Counted from the first letter of the stretch, positions 1-7,989 are shown. The stretch is DNA of 17,019 bases from JAFAVZ01 sp036009105 (GCA_036009105.1 DASYMJ010000283.1:1-17019), one strand, 5' to 3'. Notes: generated by a model from the letters alone, not told the origin. Numbers and translations: made by a program.

Positions 1-65
1 GGGCGGGAAAGGCTACGCGGAGTGGACGCGGCGTGCTGAAGTTTCCGTTCCGAGGAGGTGGATTC

Positions 66-90
66 GCGCCGAGGAAGAAGTCCTCGGCGC
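66..90 (-). terminator. Perfect 10-bp hairpin after the small secreted gene
   Basis: Arms 66-75 and 81-90 are exact inverted complements with a 5-nt loop. The hairpin lies about 28 bp beyond the stop of the minus-strand gene at 118-426, where a transcript end would be expected. No T-run follows on the minus strand, so this is not a textbook intrinsic terminator; it could be a 3'-end stabiliser or a repeat. Positions 1-65 hold nothing I can assign. Confidence 0.4.
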
Positions 91-117
91 GGCGGAGGAT
101 CCGAGGTAGGGGGGCGG

Positions 118-426
118 TCAGCAGGCGGTGGAGCCGACGAAACCGACCTGGTGCCAGCTGCCGTTGCACTTGTGGTAGTAGTAGTAATAGTGGCCGATCG
201 TGGCGCACGACCACAGCTCGATCTGCAGCCACTCCCCGTCCTGCACCCCATCGCTCGTCTCGTTGTGATCGCAGTCCTCCCGCCAGGTGCCCACCACCTG
301 TTGCTGCGAGTCGTAGTACGTGTAGTTGTAGTCGAAGTCGTTGGTGGCGCGGGCGGTGGGGAGGGGAATGGAGACGGAGCCGATGAGGACGAGGGCCGCA
401 AGGGTGAGGCGAAGGACCTGACGCAT
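118..426 (-). CDS. Small tyrosine-rich secreted protein, unknown function
   Basis: This gene encodes 102 residues. Residues 1-26 form a clear Sec signal peptide (MRQ, a hydrophobic core, then a PTARA-like cleavage site). The mature part has about 75 residues, is rich in Tyr and Trp, and contains a YNYTYY stretch (about 34-38), five consecutive Tyr (80-84) and four Cys (52, 74, 87, 102) that could form two disulfides after export. The ATG at 424-426 is supported by an upstream AGGAGA Shine-Dalgarno sequence with good spacing. It vaguely resembles small secreted DUF6289-type proteins (tyrosine cluster, then a VVG motif, then Cys), but I cannot confirm that. It runs in the same direction as the two minus-strand genes upstream, 43 bp from the end of the nearest. 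The function is unknown; the signal peptide and start are well supported. Confidence 0.75.
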   Translation of the reverse strand: MRQVLRLTLAALVLIGSVSIPLPTARATNDFDYNYTYYDSQQQVVGTWREDCDHNETSDGVQDGEWLQIELWSCATIGHYYYYYHKCNGSWHQVGFVGSTAC

Positions 427-448
427 GATTTTCTCCTTTCACAGGAGA
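427..448 (-). promoter_or_regulatory. Shine-Dalgarno site of the small secreted gene, inside a short hairpin
   Basis: Read on the minus strand, the AGGAGA ribosome-binding site (437-432) is exactly complementary to TCTCCT just upstream (448-443), with a 5-nt loop. The 6-bp stem could mask the site in the mRNA. The Shine-Dalgarno assignment is firm. A regulatory role for the stem is inference, since a 6-bp stem can arise by chance. Confidence 0.6.
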
Positions 449-469
449 GCGTAAGACCCGGCGCCTTCT

Positions 470-676
470 CTACGGTAGTGTGGATATTTTCAATACCACG
501 ACCTCCTGCAATCGCTCACCGCCGAGGTCGCCGTGCTGCGCGGCGCGCGCGTAGACGATGGCAGGATCGCCGGCCGTCCTCCCGTGCGCGCAGCCGGAAA
601 GCAGCAGCACGAGGAGAAGGGTTGTGCCGCTCCCCCTCTCCCCGGACGGCGGGGAGAGGGGGCTGGAACAGCTCAC
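470..676 (-). CDS. Possible small lipoprotein, doubtful
   Basis: This frame encodes 68 residues from a GTG at 676-674 that overlaps the stop codon of the VWA gene upstream (GTGA overlap). Residues about 17-29 form a hydrophobic stretch ending in a lipobox (LSGC, Cys at about 29), so the product could be a lipid-anchored protein with a tail of about 40 residues. The N-terminal part (SPPSGERG) is encoded by a perfect palindrome at 632-662, which looks like an extragenic repeat rather than evolved coding sequence. The remaining tail matches nothing I know. It may be a real coupled gene, a remnant of a larger lipoprotein whose start was disrupted by the palindrome, or a chance frame. Confidence 0.35.
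   Translation of the reverse strand: MSCSSPLSPPSGERGSGTTLLLVLLLSGCAHGRTAGDPAIVYARAAQHGDLGGERLQEVVVLKISTLP
632..662. repeat. Perfect 13-bp palindrome, REP-like
   Basis: Arms 632-644 and 650-662 are exact inverted complements around a 5-nt loop. The sequence is a C-run/CTC arm facing a GAG/G-run arm, a type seen as dispersed extragenic palindromes in many GC-rich bacteria. It begins 11 bp past the stop codon of the VWA gene on the minus strand. It may work as a transcript-end hairpin, but there is no T-run. Confidence 0.65.
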
Positions 677-2364
677 CGCAGGTCCTGGGCCAGGATCTGC
701 TCGCGGGCGAAGCCGCTCACGTTCGAGATCTCGTCCACCACGCCGATGGAGATCTTGTTCAGGCCGCGCTCCATCAGCAGCTCGAGCTGGTACGTGTAGT
801 ACTTGCCCTTGGTCTTCTCCATCTGATCGTTGTCGATGTGGATCTGGTGCGACTGGCGGTTCACATCGGACATGTCGCCGTTCTTGTCGCCGACCACCAC
901 GTAGACGTCGAAGCCGCCCGCGTAGCCGTTCTCGCCCTGGGGGAGGAAGGTCAGGCTCTCCATCGGGATCTGCACCTCGATGGGGACGCGGTAGAGGTCA
1001 TCATCGGCCGCGCGCGGGGTGTCGGCCTTGACCAGGATCTTGAGGTCGTTCGCCTTGGTGCGGTAGAGGAGGTTGGCGATCACGCGGTCGCTCATCTCGG
1101 CGAAGGTCGACTTCTCCACGAACGACTGGCGGGCGCGGGCGATGTAGTTGCGGTTCTTCACCCGCACCTGCAGGTTCTTCTGGCGGTCCACTCTCTCCAC
1201 GCCGGCCCGGTAGCCAAGCGAGTAGTACGACTCGAGATCGCGGTTGATCCTGTTGAACGCTTCCTTGAAGTTGTTGGTCTGGATGGAGGCGATGCCGCCG
1301 GTCATGTCCGCCATCATGAGCATCGAGTCGGTGGTGTTGGAGAGGGCGGCCTGGGAGACCTGGAACGACACCGGCCGGTCATTTTCGGCCGAGTTCTCGC
1401 TGCCGGCGGAAAGGCCGCCGGCGTGGACGGTGTACATGGTGATGCCGTTCGCGTTCGCCGTCCTGGCGACGTCTTCGATCAGCGAGTGCGAGTCGAAGTT
1501 CATCCCTTCCAGCATGGTGCTGCCCTGCTGCCAGCCTTTGTCCTTGGCCACCTCGTCGATGTAATAAAACATCTCGCGGCCGGGCTGCATGGGGAAGCCT
1601 TCGCTGGTCAGCACCAGGATCTTCTTCCCCTCCACGCCGGCCAGGGTGCCCATCAAAGCGTTGATGGAGGCGACGCTCTGCCGCAGGTCGTGCTCCACGG
1701 AGGCGGCGTAGGAGCGGGCCGAGGCGACGGCGCTGGTGTAGTCCGTGGCGTCGCGCACGCGGCTCTCGATGTCTTTGCGCTCGCTGATGTTGGACAGGCC
1801 CATGGCCGACTCGCCGGCGATCACGTCCAGGATCTGCTGCACCTGCACCGGGTCGCGGGTGAACGGCACGCGCACCTTCATGGAGCGGTTGAAGGTGGCG
1901 ACCATGGCTTCGTCGCCCGGGCGCATCACGTTCTTCACGAAGTCCTTCATCTGGGTGAAGACGCGGTTGCGGTTGAACGGGGCGAGGGAGAGGTTGTCGA
2001 TGTAGAAGATGATGCGGCGCTTGAGATTGTCCGGGATCTCCGGCCGCTTCTGCGTCACGCCGGGCGTCGGCGCGGGCTCGGCCGGGATGTCCGGGCTGGT
2101 CACCTTCGTCCCTTCCACCTCGAAGAAGTTGGTGATGGGGACGAGGCGGTTGTTCTCCAGGATCTCGAAATCATCCCTGGTCAGCCCCTTGATGACGTTC
2201 CCCTTCTTGTCCGTGACCACGACGTCGACGTTGATGACGCGCACGTCCACGGTCTCCACGAGTTTGCCGAGGGGGGTGTTGGCCGGCGCTTCCTGAGCGC
2301 GGGTGGGAAGGATGGTCAGGGCGGCGACGAAGGCCGCGGTGGCGAGTCGGACGTATTGGCGCAA
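673..2364 (-). CDS. Exported VWFA-related acidobacterial-domain protein
   Basis: The product has 563 residues. Residues 1-23 are a Sec signal peptide ending near TRAQ. Residues 36-80 carry the family's entry segment (repeated V-x-V strands, VVVTDKKGNVIKGL, then DDFEILEN). A von Willebrand A-like fold covers about 117-385: FYIDNLSL at 120-127, a PGDEAMVATF strand at 149-158, KKILVLTSEGF at 247-257 and YYSLGYRAG at 380-388. A further beta-rich region extends to the end. The canonical MIDAS motif DxSxS is not intact (D123, L125, L127), which is a common look for this family. The start is TTG at 2364-2362, preceded by GGGAG at 6-nt spacing. These proteins are exported and usually of unknown role; protein-protein binding is the general VWA expectation. 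The gene is divergent from dapF. Confidence 0.85.
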   Translation of the reverse strand: MRQYVRLATAAFVAALTILPTRAQEAPANTPLGKLVETVDVRVINVDVVVTDKKGNVIKGLTRDDFEILENNRLVPITNFFEVEGTKVTSPDIPAEPAPTPGVTQKRPEIPDNLKRRIIFYIDNLSLAPFNRNRVFTQMKDFVKNVMRPGDEAMVATFNRSMKVRVPFTRDPVQVQQILDVIAGESAMGLSNISERKDIESRVRDATDYTSAVASARSYAASVEHDLRQSVASINALMGTLAGVEGKKILVLTSEGFPMQPGREMFYYIDEVAKDKGWQQGSTMLEGMNFDSHSLIEDVARTANANGITMYTVHAGGLSAGSENSAENDRPVSFQVSQAALSNTTDSMLMMADMTGGIASIQTNNFKEAFNRINRDLESYYSLGYRAGVERVDRQKNLQVRVKNRNYIARARQSFVEKSTFAEMSDRVIANLLYRTKANDLKILVKADTPRAADDDLYRVPIEVQIPMESLTFLPQGENGYAGGFDVYVVVGDKNGDMSDVNRQSHQIHIDNDQMEKTKGKYYTYQLELLMERGLNKISIGVVDEISNVSGFAREQILAQDLR

Positions 2365-2484
2365 ACAGTGCTCCCGGGTGCTTCGTAGTTAGTGAGACGG
2401 GCGGCCGGCTCGCGGCGTTCTGTTACGTGCGAGAATACAGGGCCGCCGCATTCAAACCGGCGGCTGAGGCGAAACAATTTCCCG
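2365..2484. promoter_or_regulatory. Divergent intergenic region between the VWA gene and dapF
   Basis: This 120-bp gap must hold the promoters of the two divergent genes. The minus-strand ribosome site GGGAG lies about 2371-2375. A 7-bp perfect inverted repeat (2442-2448 with 2458-2464, 9-nt spacer) lies 20 bp before the dapF start and could be a leader hairpin or an operator. I see no convincing -35/-10 pair on either strand. Confidence 0.4.
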
Positions 2485-3399
2485 ATGAGAGGCTTCGGCC
2501 AAACCCATCCCGGTAAACAAGATCCGCTGCAGTTCGCAAAGATGGCGGGGGCGGGGAACGACTTCGTCATCATCGACAACCGGGCGAGCCGGATCACCAG
2601 TCCGTCCGAGCTGACCAGGCGCCTCTGCACGCGCCGCCTCTCCGTCGGCGCCGACGGCCTGATCCTCATCGAGCCCTCGGCCCGCGCCACCTTCCGCATG
2701 CGCTACCTCAACGCCGACGGCTCGCCGGCCGACTTTTGCGCGAACGGCACGCGCTGCGCGGCGCGCTTTGCGTTCCTCAACGTGATCGCGCCGAAGCGGA
2801 TGACCATCGAGACCGATGCGGGCGTGGTCGGCGCGGAGGTGGCGGACGGCGGCGCGGTGACGCTCTCGCTTCCCTCGCCGCGCATGTTCCGCCCCGACCG
2901 GCCGCTGCGCGTGGGCGAGCAGATCATCCGGGGCAGCTCGATCCTGGTCGGCGTGCCGCATTACGTCGTCTTCCTGCGGCGCGACCTCTGGCAGCAGGAC
3001 ATCGATGCGCTGGGGCGCGCGATCCGCCATCATCCCGAGCTCGCGCCGGAGGGCGGCGCGAACGTGAACTTCGTGCAGCTCCGCGACTGGCGCGCCATCG
3101 ACGTGCGCACCTGGGAGCGCGGGGTGGAAGGGGAGACCCTCGCCTGCGGCTCGGGCGTGGTGGCCTCGGTGGCGGTGAGCGCGCTGTATCAGAAGGTGAA
3201 GTCGCCGGTGACGGTGCTCACCCGCAGCGGGATCTCCCTGGAGGTGTGGTTCGAGCTGGCCGGCGGCGAGGTGCGCGAGGTGCGGCTGAAAGGGGATGCG
3301 CGCCTGGTCTACCGCGCCGCTCTGACTCCGGAAACGATCGAAGGGTTTGACCCGGAGTGGGTGCGCAATCCGAGCCTTGAGCCTGCCAGTCGCGAGTAG
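2485..3399 (+). CDS. dapF: Diaminopimelate epimerase
   Basis: DapF interconverts LL- and meso-diaminopimelate in the lysine and peptidoglycan pathway, in the cytoplasm. The product is 304 residues from the ATG at 2485. The family's opening motif is present (FAKMAGAGNDFVIID, 17-31), as are both catalytic cysteines: Cys85 in DFCANGTRC and Cys221 in ETLACGSG. GVPHYVVF (156-163) and GANVNFVQ (191-198) match the usual substrate-binding segments. The first Cys motif reads CANG where CGNG is usual. The open frame continues upstream to 2392, but 2485 is the last ATG before the conserved core, leaving about 16 extra N-terminal residues; there is no strong Shine-Dalgarno. The 3' end overlaps the next gene, so dapF seems to head the polysaccharide operon. 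Family assignment is firm; the start is less so. Confidence 0.93.
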   Translation: MRGFGQTHPGKQDPLQFAKMAGAGNDFVIIDNRASRITSPSELTRRLCTRRLSVGADGLILIEPSARATFRMRYLNADGSPADFCANGTRCAARFAFLNVIAPKRMTIETDAGVVGAEVADGGAVTLSLPSPRMFRPDRPLRVGEQIIRGSSILVGVPHYVVFLRRDLWQQDIDALGRAIRHHPELAPEGGANVNFVQLRDWRAIDVRTWERGVEGETLACGSGVVASVAVSALYQKVKSPVTVLTRSGISLEVWFELAGGEVREVRLKGDARLVYRAALTPETIEGFDPEWVRNPSLEPASRE

Positions 3400-4390
3400 C
3401 CTCGCCGCGGCGGCCGCGCTGTTCGCGGTGGCGCCGCAGGCAACCCCCATCGACCGCGCGCTGCCGTTGGTGGGGCTGCTGCTCGCGCTGCTGGCCCTGC
3501 TCGCGGAACGGTGGTGGGCGGCGGTGGTGATGGCCTTGCCGCTGCTGGCCCTCGCCGCGATCTCTTTCTCCGATGACTACTCCCGCCTCCTCGCCTATGG
3601 CGTCATTACGGCGATCGCGTTCGCCGCCGCGTTGTACGTTGCGCCACTCGACCGCTGGCGCGCCTCGGCGTTCGTGATCGCGGGCGTGCTGCTGCTGCGC
3701 TGGATTCCGCCGCGGCATGTGGTGCGGGAGCTGGTCGTGATGGCGGGGGCGCTCGCGATTCTGCACGCGTTCCGGCGCCCTTCCGCGTTTGCCGTGGCGC
3801 TGGCTCTCCTCATCGCCCTCTTCACGCCCGGGGTGCCGATGCGCACCGCGGTGCTGCCGTTCCTCGTCGCGGCGATCGTATTCGTGGTTCGGCCCCGCGT
3901 GCCGGCAATCGTCGGCGCGTTGCTCGCGGCGCTCCTCCTCCTCTTCTTCCCCTGGAGTGGCGTGCTGGCGCGCGCGACTCCGCTGTTGCGCCTGTTGCCT
4001 CGTCCGGAGGCGCGGCGCCACGGCGTCAACATCGCGCTCGCGCCGGGGGAGTCGACCACGCTGGAGGTGCCGTGGAACATGAGGTGGCTGATCGTCTCCG
4101 CCTCGAACGCCTCGCGCATGAAGCGCGGCGAGCTCCTCGGCCGCATCGACGACCAGCCGATCCGCATCGGCGACGTGGCCGACTGGGGCGCGCGGCGGCG
4201 GGAGCACTCGTACCAGTCGCGCAATCCGCTGCCGCGCGATCCGGCCGGCAAGCTGCGCGCGTATGGCTATGACGCCTGGATCGACGGCGCGGGACGGATC
4301 GCGCTGCCGGCCGGCGCGCAACACATCACCGTGACGGCGGACGGCGCGCTGGACAAAGAAGTCCGCCTGCAGATCGAGGCCTTCCAGTGA
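3347..4390 (+). CDS. Polytopic membrane protein with soluble C-terminal domain
   Basis: The product has up to 347 residues. About residues 15-205 are a near-continuous series of hydrophobic segments (roughly eight or nine membrane helices) with short loops. About 210-347 is a hydrophilic, probably beta-rich domain likely to lie outside the membrane. No catalytic motif is recognisable. The start is uncertain: TTG at 3347 (weak AAGGG just upstream) gives a 53-bp overlap with dapF; TTG at 3377 would remove ten residues. The stop overlaps the GTG of the next gene by 4 bp, so translation is probably coupled. In this position a Wzy-like polymerase, transport or accessory role is conceivable, but the lack of a large periplasmic loop argues against a typical Wzy. 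Function is not assigned. Confidence 0.75.
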   Translation: MTRSGCAIRALSLPVASSLAAAAALFAVAPQATPIDRALPLVGLLLALLALLAERWWAAVVMALPLLALAAISFSDDYSRLLAYGVITAIAFAAALYVAPLDRWRASAFVIAGVLLLRWIPPRHVVRELVVMAGALAILHAFRRPSAFAVALALLIALFTPGVPMRTAVLPFLVAAIVFVVRPRVPAIVGALLAALLLLFFPWSGVLARATPLLRLLPRPEARRHGVNIALAPGESTTLEVPWNMRWLIVSASNASRMKRGELLGRIDDQPIRIGDVADWGARRREHSYQSRNPLPRDPAGKLRAYGYDAWIDGAGRIALPAGAQHITVTADGALDKEVRLQIEAFQ

Positions 4391-6225
4391 TCGCCGCCCT
4401 GATCTTTCTGCTGCTGCCGCTCGTCGTTTTCCGCGGACGACTGCTCCTGCGCTGGTACGGCTTCGAGCTTGCGAGCTACGGGTTCGCCTTCGTGGTCCGG
4501 AGGCAGCTGACCATCGATCCGTACTTTGCCGTGGTCCTGTTTTTCACGCTGAAGCTGGCCGCCTTCGCGCTCGTGCTGGCGAATGCGAAAGAGGTGAAGT
4601 GGTCAGCCAACCGCGCAGCGCTCATCGCGGCGCTCATCTACGCGCTGCTGGTGCCGGCCATGTTGCGCACCTCCATCGACGGCGACGAGCCGTACTACCT
4701 GCTGGCCACCGAGTCGCTCATCCACGATCGCGACCTCGACCTGGCCAACCAGTACCGCGACCTGGCCCACTCGCAGACCGGCCGCACCGATCTCGGGCCG
4801 CAGCTCGGCGATCCGATCGGCCCGCATGGCGAGCGCCCATCGCGCCACGAGCCGTTCCTGGCCCTGCTGCTGATCCCCGGCTATCTCCTCGGCGGCCTGC
4901 GCGGCGCCATCGCCACGGTCGTTTTGTTCGGCGTGCTGCTCGTCCGCTCCACGGTCAGGATGCTGGAAGACGAAGGGATCGACGACGGCACCATCCGGGC
5001 CGTCTTCCCCTTCTTCGCCTTTGCGCCGCCGGTGCTGTTCTACGCGGCGCGCATCTGGCCCGAGGTGCCGGGGGCGTTCTTCTTCGTGGAGGCTTTGCGC
5101 GGCGTGCGGCAGCGGAGGCCGAAGCGCTGGCTGCCCGCCCTGCTCGGCCTGGTGCTGCTCAAGCTGCGCTTCCTCCTCGTCGGCGCGCCGCTGGCGGCGA
5201 TGGCCTTCCGGCGGAAGCGGATGCTGCTGATCGTGGTGGCGATCCCGGCGGCGATCGTCTTCTTCATCTCCGGCAGCGTGACGAACGTCCATCACTGGCG
5301 CGAGCTGCTGCCGTACGCTCCGAAGAACTACTTGGCCGGTCTGTGCGGCCTGCTCGTCGACGGCGCGGCCGGCATCGCCTTCCAGGCGCCGTTCTACCTC
5401 CTCGGCATCGCCGCTTTGTTCCGGTGGCGCCGGACGCCGGAAGGCTTCCGTTTGGGGATGATCGCCGCGGCGCTCTACATCCTCTATCTATTGCCGCGAT
5501 CGGAATGGCATGGCGGGTGGTCGCCGCCGTTGCGCTACATCGTCTTCCTGATGCCGGTCCTGGCCCTCGGCGCCGCCGCGATGTGGGAGCGCCTCTCGGC
5601 CGGCGTCGTGGCGCTGCTCTCGCTGTGGACCATCGGGCTCGTGGCACACGGCGTGGCGTTTCCCTGGCGGCTGTTCCACATCGCCAACGGCGAGAGCGAG
5701 ATGGGGGAGTGGCTGTCCATGCACACGCATGTCGATTACTCCCGCTTCTTCCCCAGCTTCATCCGCATCAACGAGGCGGCGTGGATCGGCGTGGCCGTGC
5801 TGCTGGTGCTGCTCTTCGTGCGGCTGCGCTCCGAGTTTGTGGCGCCGCTCGCAACCATCGCCGTGGCCGCCCTCGCGTTCGCGGCGACGAGGCCGCCGAC
5901 GCACGTCGAGTTCGAGGATGCGCACGTGGAGCACCTCGGCGGCGAGCTCTATCCGCCCGAGTACACCGTGGCGCGCTTCAGCTATCGCGGCGGCTGGTTG
6001 CTGCGCGAGGGCGAGGCTCTAGCGGTAAACGCCCGGCGCGGTAGCTGGACGATGCAGATTCGCGCGCCGCAGGGCGCGGCGATCGACGTGGGCGGGCGGG
6101 GCTACTCGCTGCGGCCGACGGGCGAGGAGTACGTCAAGCTGCGCGTGGAGGTGCCGAGGGAGGGGCGGGTGGTGGTGCGGGTGGTGGCGGGAGGGGTGAT
6201 CCTGGACAGGATGGACCGTGACTGA
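4387..6225 (+). CDS. GT-C-type membrane glycosyltransferase (GT39-like)
   Basis: The product has 612 residues, with many hydrophobic segments from residue 1 to about 500 and a soluble, beta-rich C-terminal part of about 110 residues. After the predicted third helix comes SIDGDEPYY (97-104), the acidic first-loop motif typical of GT-C enzymes that use polyprenyl-phosphate sugars on the outer membrane face. HGGWSPPLRY in the second half matches a segment common in related uncharacterised membrane transferases. GTG at 4387 overlaps the previous stop (GTGA) and has GAGG at 4376-4379. It likely adds a sugar to a lipid-linked or exported glycan. Class assignment is good; donor and acceptor are unknown. 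Confidence 0.75.
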   Translation: MIAALIFLLLPLVVFRGRLLLRWYGFELASYGFAFVVRRQLTIDPYFAVVLFFTLKLAAFALVLANAKEVKWSANRAALIAALIYALLVPAMLRTSIDGDEPYYLLATESLIHDRDLDLANQYRDLAHSQTGRTDLGPQLGDPIGPHGERPSRHEPFLALLLIPGYLLGGLRGAIATVVLFGVLLVRSTVRMLEDEGIDDGTIRAVFPFFAFAPPVLFYAARIWPEVPGAFFFVEALRGVRQRRPKRWLPALLGLVLLKLRFLLVGAPLAAMAFRRKRMLLIVVAIPAAIVFFISGSVTNVHHWRELLPYAPKNYLAGLCGLLVDGAAGIAFQAPFYLLGIAALFRWRRTPEGFRLGMIAAALYILYLLPRSEWHGGWSPPLRYIVFLMPVLALGAAAMWERLSAGVVALLSLWTIGLVAHGVAFPWRLFHIANGESEMGEWLSMHTHVDYSRFFPSFIRINEAAWIGVAVLLVLLFVRLRSEFVAPLATIAVAALAFAATRPPTHVEFEDAHVEHLGGELYPPEYTVARFSYRGGWLLREGEALAVNARRGSWTMQIRAPQGAAIDVGGRGYSLRPTGEEYVKLRVEVPREGRVVVRVVAGGVILDRMDRD

Positions 6226-6958
6226 CGTCGACGTGATCGTCCTCGACCTCGACGGCGGCGCGATGCTCGAAGCCTGCCTCGCCTCCATCGCCGCGCAGAC
6301 GGTGCAGCCGCGGACAGTGATCGTCTTCGACAACGGCTCGCAAACGCCGACGCGCAACGCCACCGCGCGCAGCGAACGGAACCTCGGTTTCGCGCGCGGG
6401 GCCAACGCGGCGGTGAAGCATGCGAGTGCGCCGTTCGTGGCGCTCATCAACAACGACGTCGTGCTTGATAGGGACTGGCTGCAAACGGTCCGGGAGGCGA
6501 TGGACCCAGGCACCGCGGCCGTGCAGACCATCCTGCGCACCGAAAGCGGAGACGTCGACGGCGCCGGCATCGACATCAGCAACGGTACTTACCGGCAGAC
6601 GAAGGGCGGCAATGCCTGGGGCGTCTCCGCCACGGCCACGCTCTACCGCCGCGAGCTGCTCCATTTCGACGAGCGCTTCTTCGCGTATTACGAGGACGTC
6701 GAGCTTTGCGCGCGGCTGCAGGAGGGCGGGTGGCAGACCAGGGTGGTGCAGGCGATCAAAGCGACGCACAAGGGGTCGCAGTCCGCAAAGCACGTAAAGG
6801 CAAGGTATCTGCGGACGAGGAACCGCTACTGGGTGGCGCGGCTGCATCCGGGCATTGGCAGCATCAAAGCGCTGCTGTGGGAAGACGGCAAGCTCCTCCT
6901 GCGCGGGCGCTCCTCGCTTCGTGGCATGATCGCCGGCCTGTGTTCTCGGTTGTCGTAG
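6218..6958 (+). CDS. Family 2 glycosyltransferase
   Basis: This is a 246-residue cytoplasmic GT-A enzyme. Visible motifs are the nucleotide-binding strand VDVIVLDL (4-11), FDNGS (37-41), NLGFARGAN (55-63), the metal-binding motif NND (78-80) and the catalytic-base region FFAYYEDVELC (154-164). His184 followed by KGS matches the late His motif of rhamnosyltransferase-like GT2 enzymes. The first strand lacks the usual NWN/TWN and reads LDLDGG instead. GTG at 6218 overlaps the previous stop by 8 bp and has AGGA at 6208-6211. It is slightly shorter than its GT2 neighbours. It should add one sugar from a nucleotide-sugar donor to the lipid-linked glycan; the sugar cannot be read from the sequence. 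Confidence 0.88.
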   Translation: MTDVDVIVLDLDGGAMLEACLASIAAQTVQPRTVIVFDNGSQTPTRNATARSERNLGFARGANAAVKHASAPFVALINNDVVLDRDWLQTVREAMDPGTAAVQTILRTESGDVDGAGIDISNGTYRQTKGGNAWGVSATATLYRRELLHFDERFFAYYEDVELCARLQEGGWQTRVVQAIKATHKGSQSAKHVKARYLRTRNRYWVARLHPGIGSIKALLWEDGKLLLRGRSSLRGMIAGLCSRLS

Positions 6959-7989
6959 CCACTCCTGACGCCGTTGGCGAGCGCATGGCGGGGCCGGGCA
7001 TCCGCGCCACCTACCTGGCCCGCGAGCTCGGCAAACACTTTCCCACCACGCTCGTCGCGAAAGGCGACGACACCCGGGCGATCAGCGAGGCGTCCGTCAT
7101 CATCGGCCAGCCGACGAGGGGTTTTCGCAAGCGCAAAGGGCAGCGCATCATCTACGACCTGTTCGACCCGCAGGTGCTCGAGCTGCGCGAGCTCTATGGT
7201 GCGAAGCCGTCGCTGAGACAGCGCGTCCACCTGGCGGCCGAATGGTGGCGGCTCACCTACGCCCTGCGCACGGCCGACCTGCTGATGTGCGCCACGCCGC
7301 AGCAGCGGGAGTGGTACCAGCAGCTGCAGAGCAGCGACACGCCGTGGATCGAAGTGCCGTTCGGCGTCGATCTGTCCGAGGTCAGGAACTGCCCGCCGGC
7401 GCAGGACAACATCGTGGTGTGGGGCGGGGGGGTGTGGGAGTGGCTCGACCCGGCCACGGCCGTGGATGCCATCCTCAAGCTGAACGAGGACGGCCTGCCC
7501 TGCCGGCTGCTGTTCATGGGGCGGGCCCGGCCGAACCCGCATGCCGTCGACCGGCGGCGGGAGAGCCGCTTCGACCGGCTGCTCGAGCGCGGCGGACCGT
7601 ATGTTTCCGCCAATGACGAATGGGTGCCGTACGCGGAGCGATTGTCGTGGCTGCGCTCCGGCAAAATAGCTATGATGCTGCACCGCCCGACGGCGGAGGC
7701 TCGCCATTCGATCCGCACCCGGCTCTTCGACGCCCTGGTCGCGGGAGTCCCCGTCGTGGCAACAGAAGAAGGATTTGCAGCAGACCTGGTCGCAAACGAG
7801 GGCCTCGGCATCGTCGTCCCGCCCCTCGACGTCGATGCGGTGGCACGAGCAGTGCGGAAGCTCCTGACCGACGACGATTTCTACGCCCAATGCGTACACA
7901 ATCTGGAACGCATCCGCCCGCGGTACTCGTGGGAGCTCGTGACGCGACCGCTGGTCGACGCGGTGAAACAATGGAAGCAAGACGAGTAG
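6940..7989 (+). CDS. Family 4 glycosyltransferase
   Basis: This is a 349-residue GT-B enzyme. The N-terminal half holds ERMAGPGIRATYLAREL (14-30), typical of the acceptor-binding loop. The C-terminal half holds WGGGVWEWLDP (161-171), RLLFMGRA (189-196), WVPYAERLSWL (228-238) and the donor-binding stretch SIRTRLFDALVAGVPVVAT (257-275). This set resembles a GT4 subgroup often found in surface-polysaccharide clusters. An open frame extends upstream into the GT2 gene, but GTG at 6940 gives the natural N-terminus MFSVVVATPD. It overlaps the GT2 stop by 19 bp, and no clear Shine-Dalgarno is seen, so it may rely on translational coupling. Donor and acceptor are unknown. Confidence 0.87.
   Translation: MFSVVVATPDAVGERMAGPGIRATYLARELGKHFPTTLVAKGDDTRAISEASVIIGQPTRGFRKRKGQRIIYDLFDPQVLELRELYGAKPSLRQRVHLAAEWWRLTYALRTADLLMCATPQQREWYQQLQSSDTPWIEVPFGVDLSEVRNCPPAQDNIVVWGGGVWEWLDPATAVDAILKLNEDGLPCRLLFMGRARPNPHAVDRRRESRFDRLLERGGPYVSANDEWVPYAERLSWLRSGKIAMMLHRPTAEARHSIRTRLFDALVAGVPVVATEEGFAADLVANEGLGIVVPPLDVDAVARAVRKLLTDDDFYAQCVHNLERIRPRYSWELVTRPLVDAVKQWKQDE

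Noticed and set aside
1..112. Possible tail of a plus-strand gene entering from the left edge
   Set aside because: Frames ending at 39 and 112 are open from the edge, but the residues match nothing and are too short to judge.
58..2388. Very long plus-strand open frame opposite the VWA gene
   Set aside because: It is antisense to a clear family member. Its translation is rich in His, Val, Arg and Asp with no domain, as expected from reverse frames in GC-rich DNA.
6706..6939. Upstream extension of the GT4 frame
   Set aside because: The extra residues lie over the GT2 coding region and do not resemble a GT4 N-terminus; GTG at 6940 gives the normal start.
7620..7970. Upstream extension of the second GT2 frame
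   Set aside because: It overlaps the well-supported GT4 gene and codes for Arg/Pro-rich sequence without motifs.
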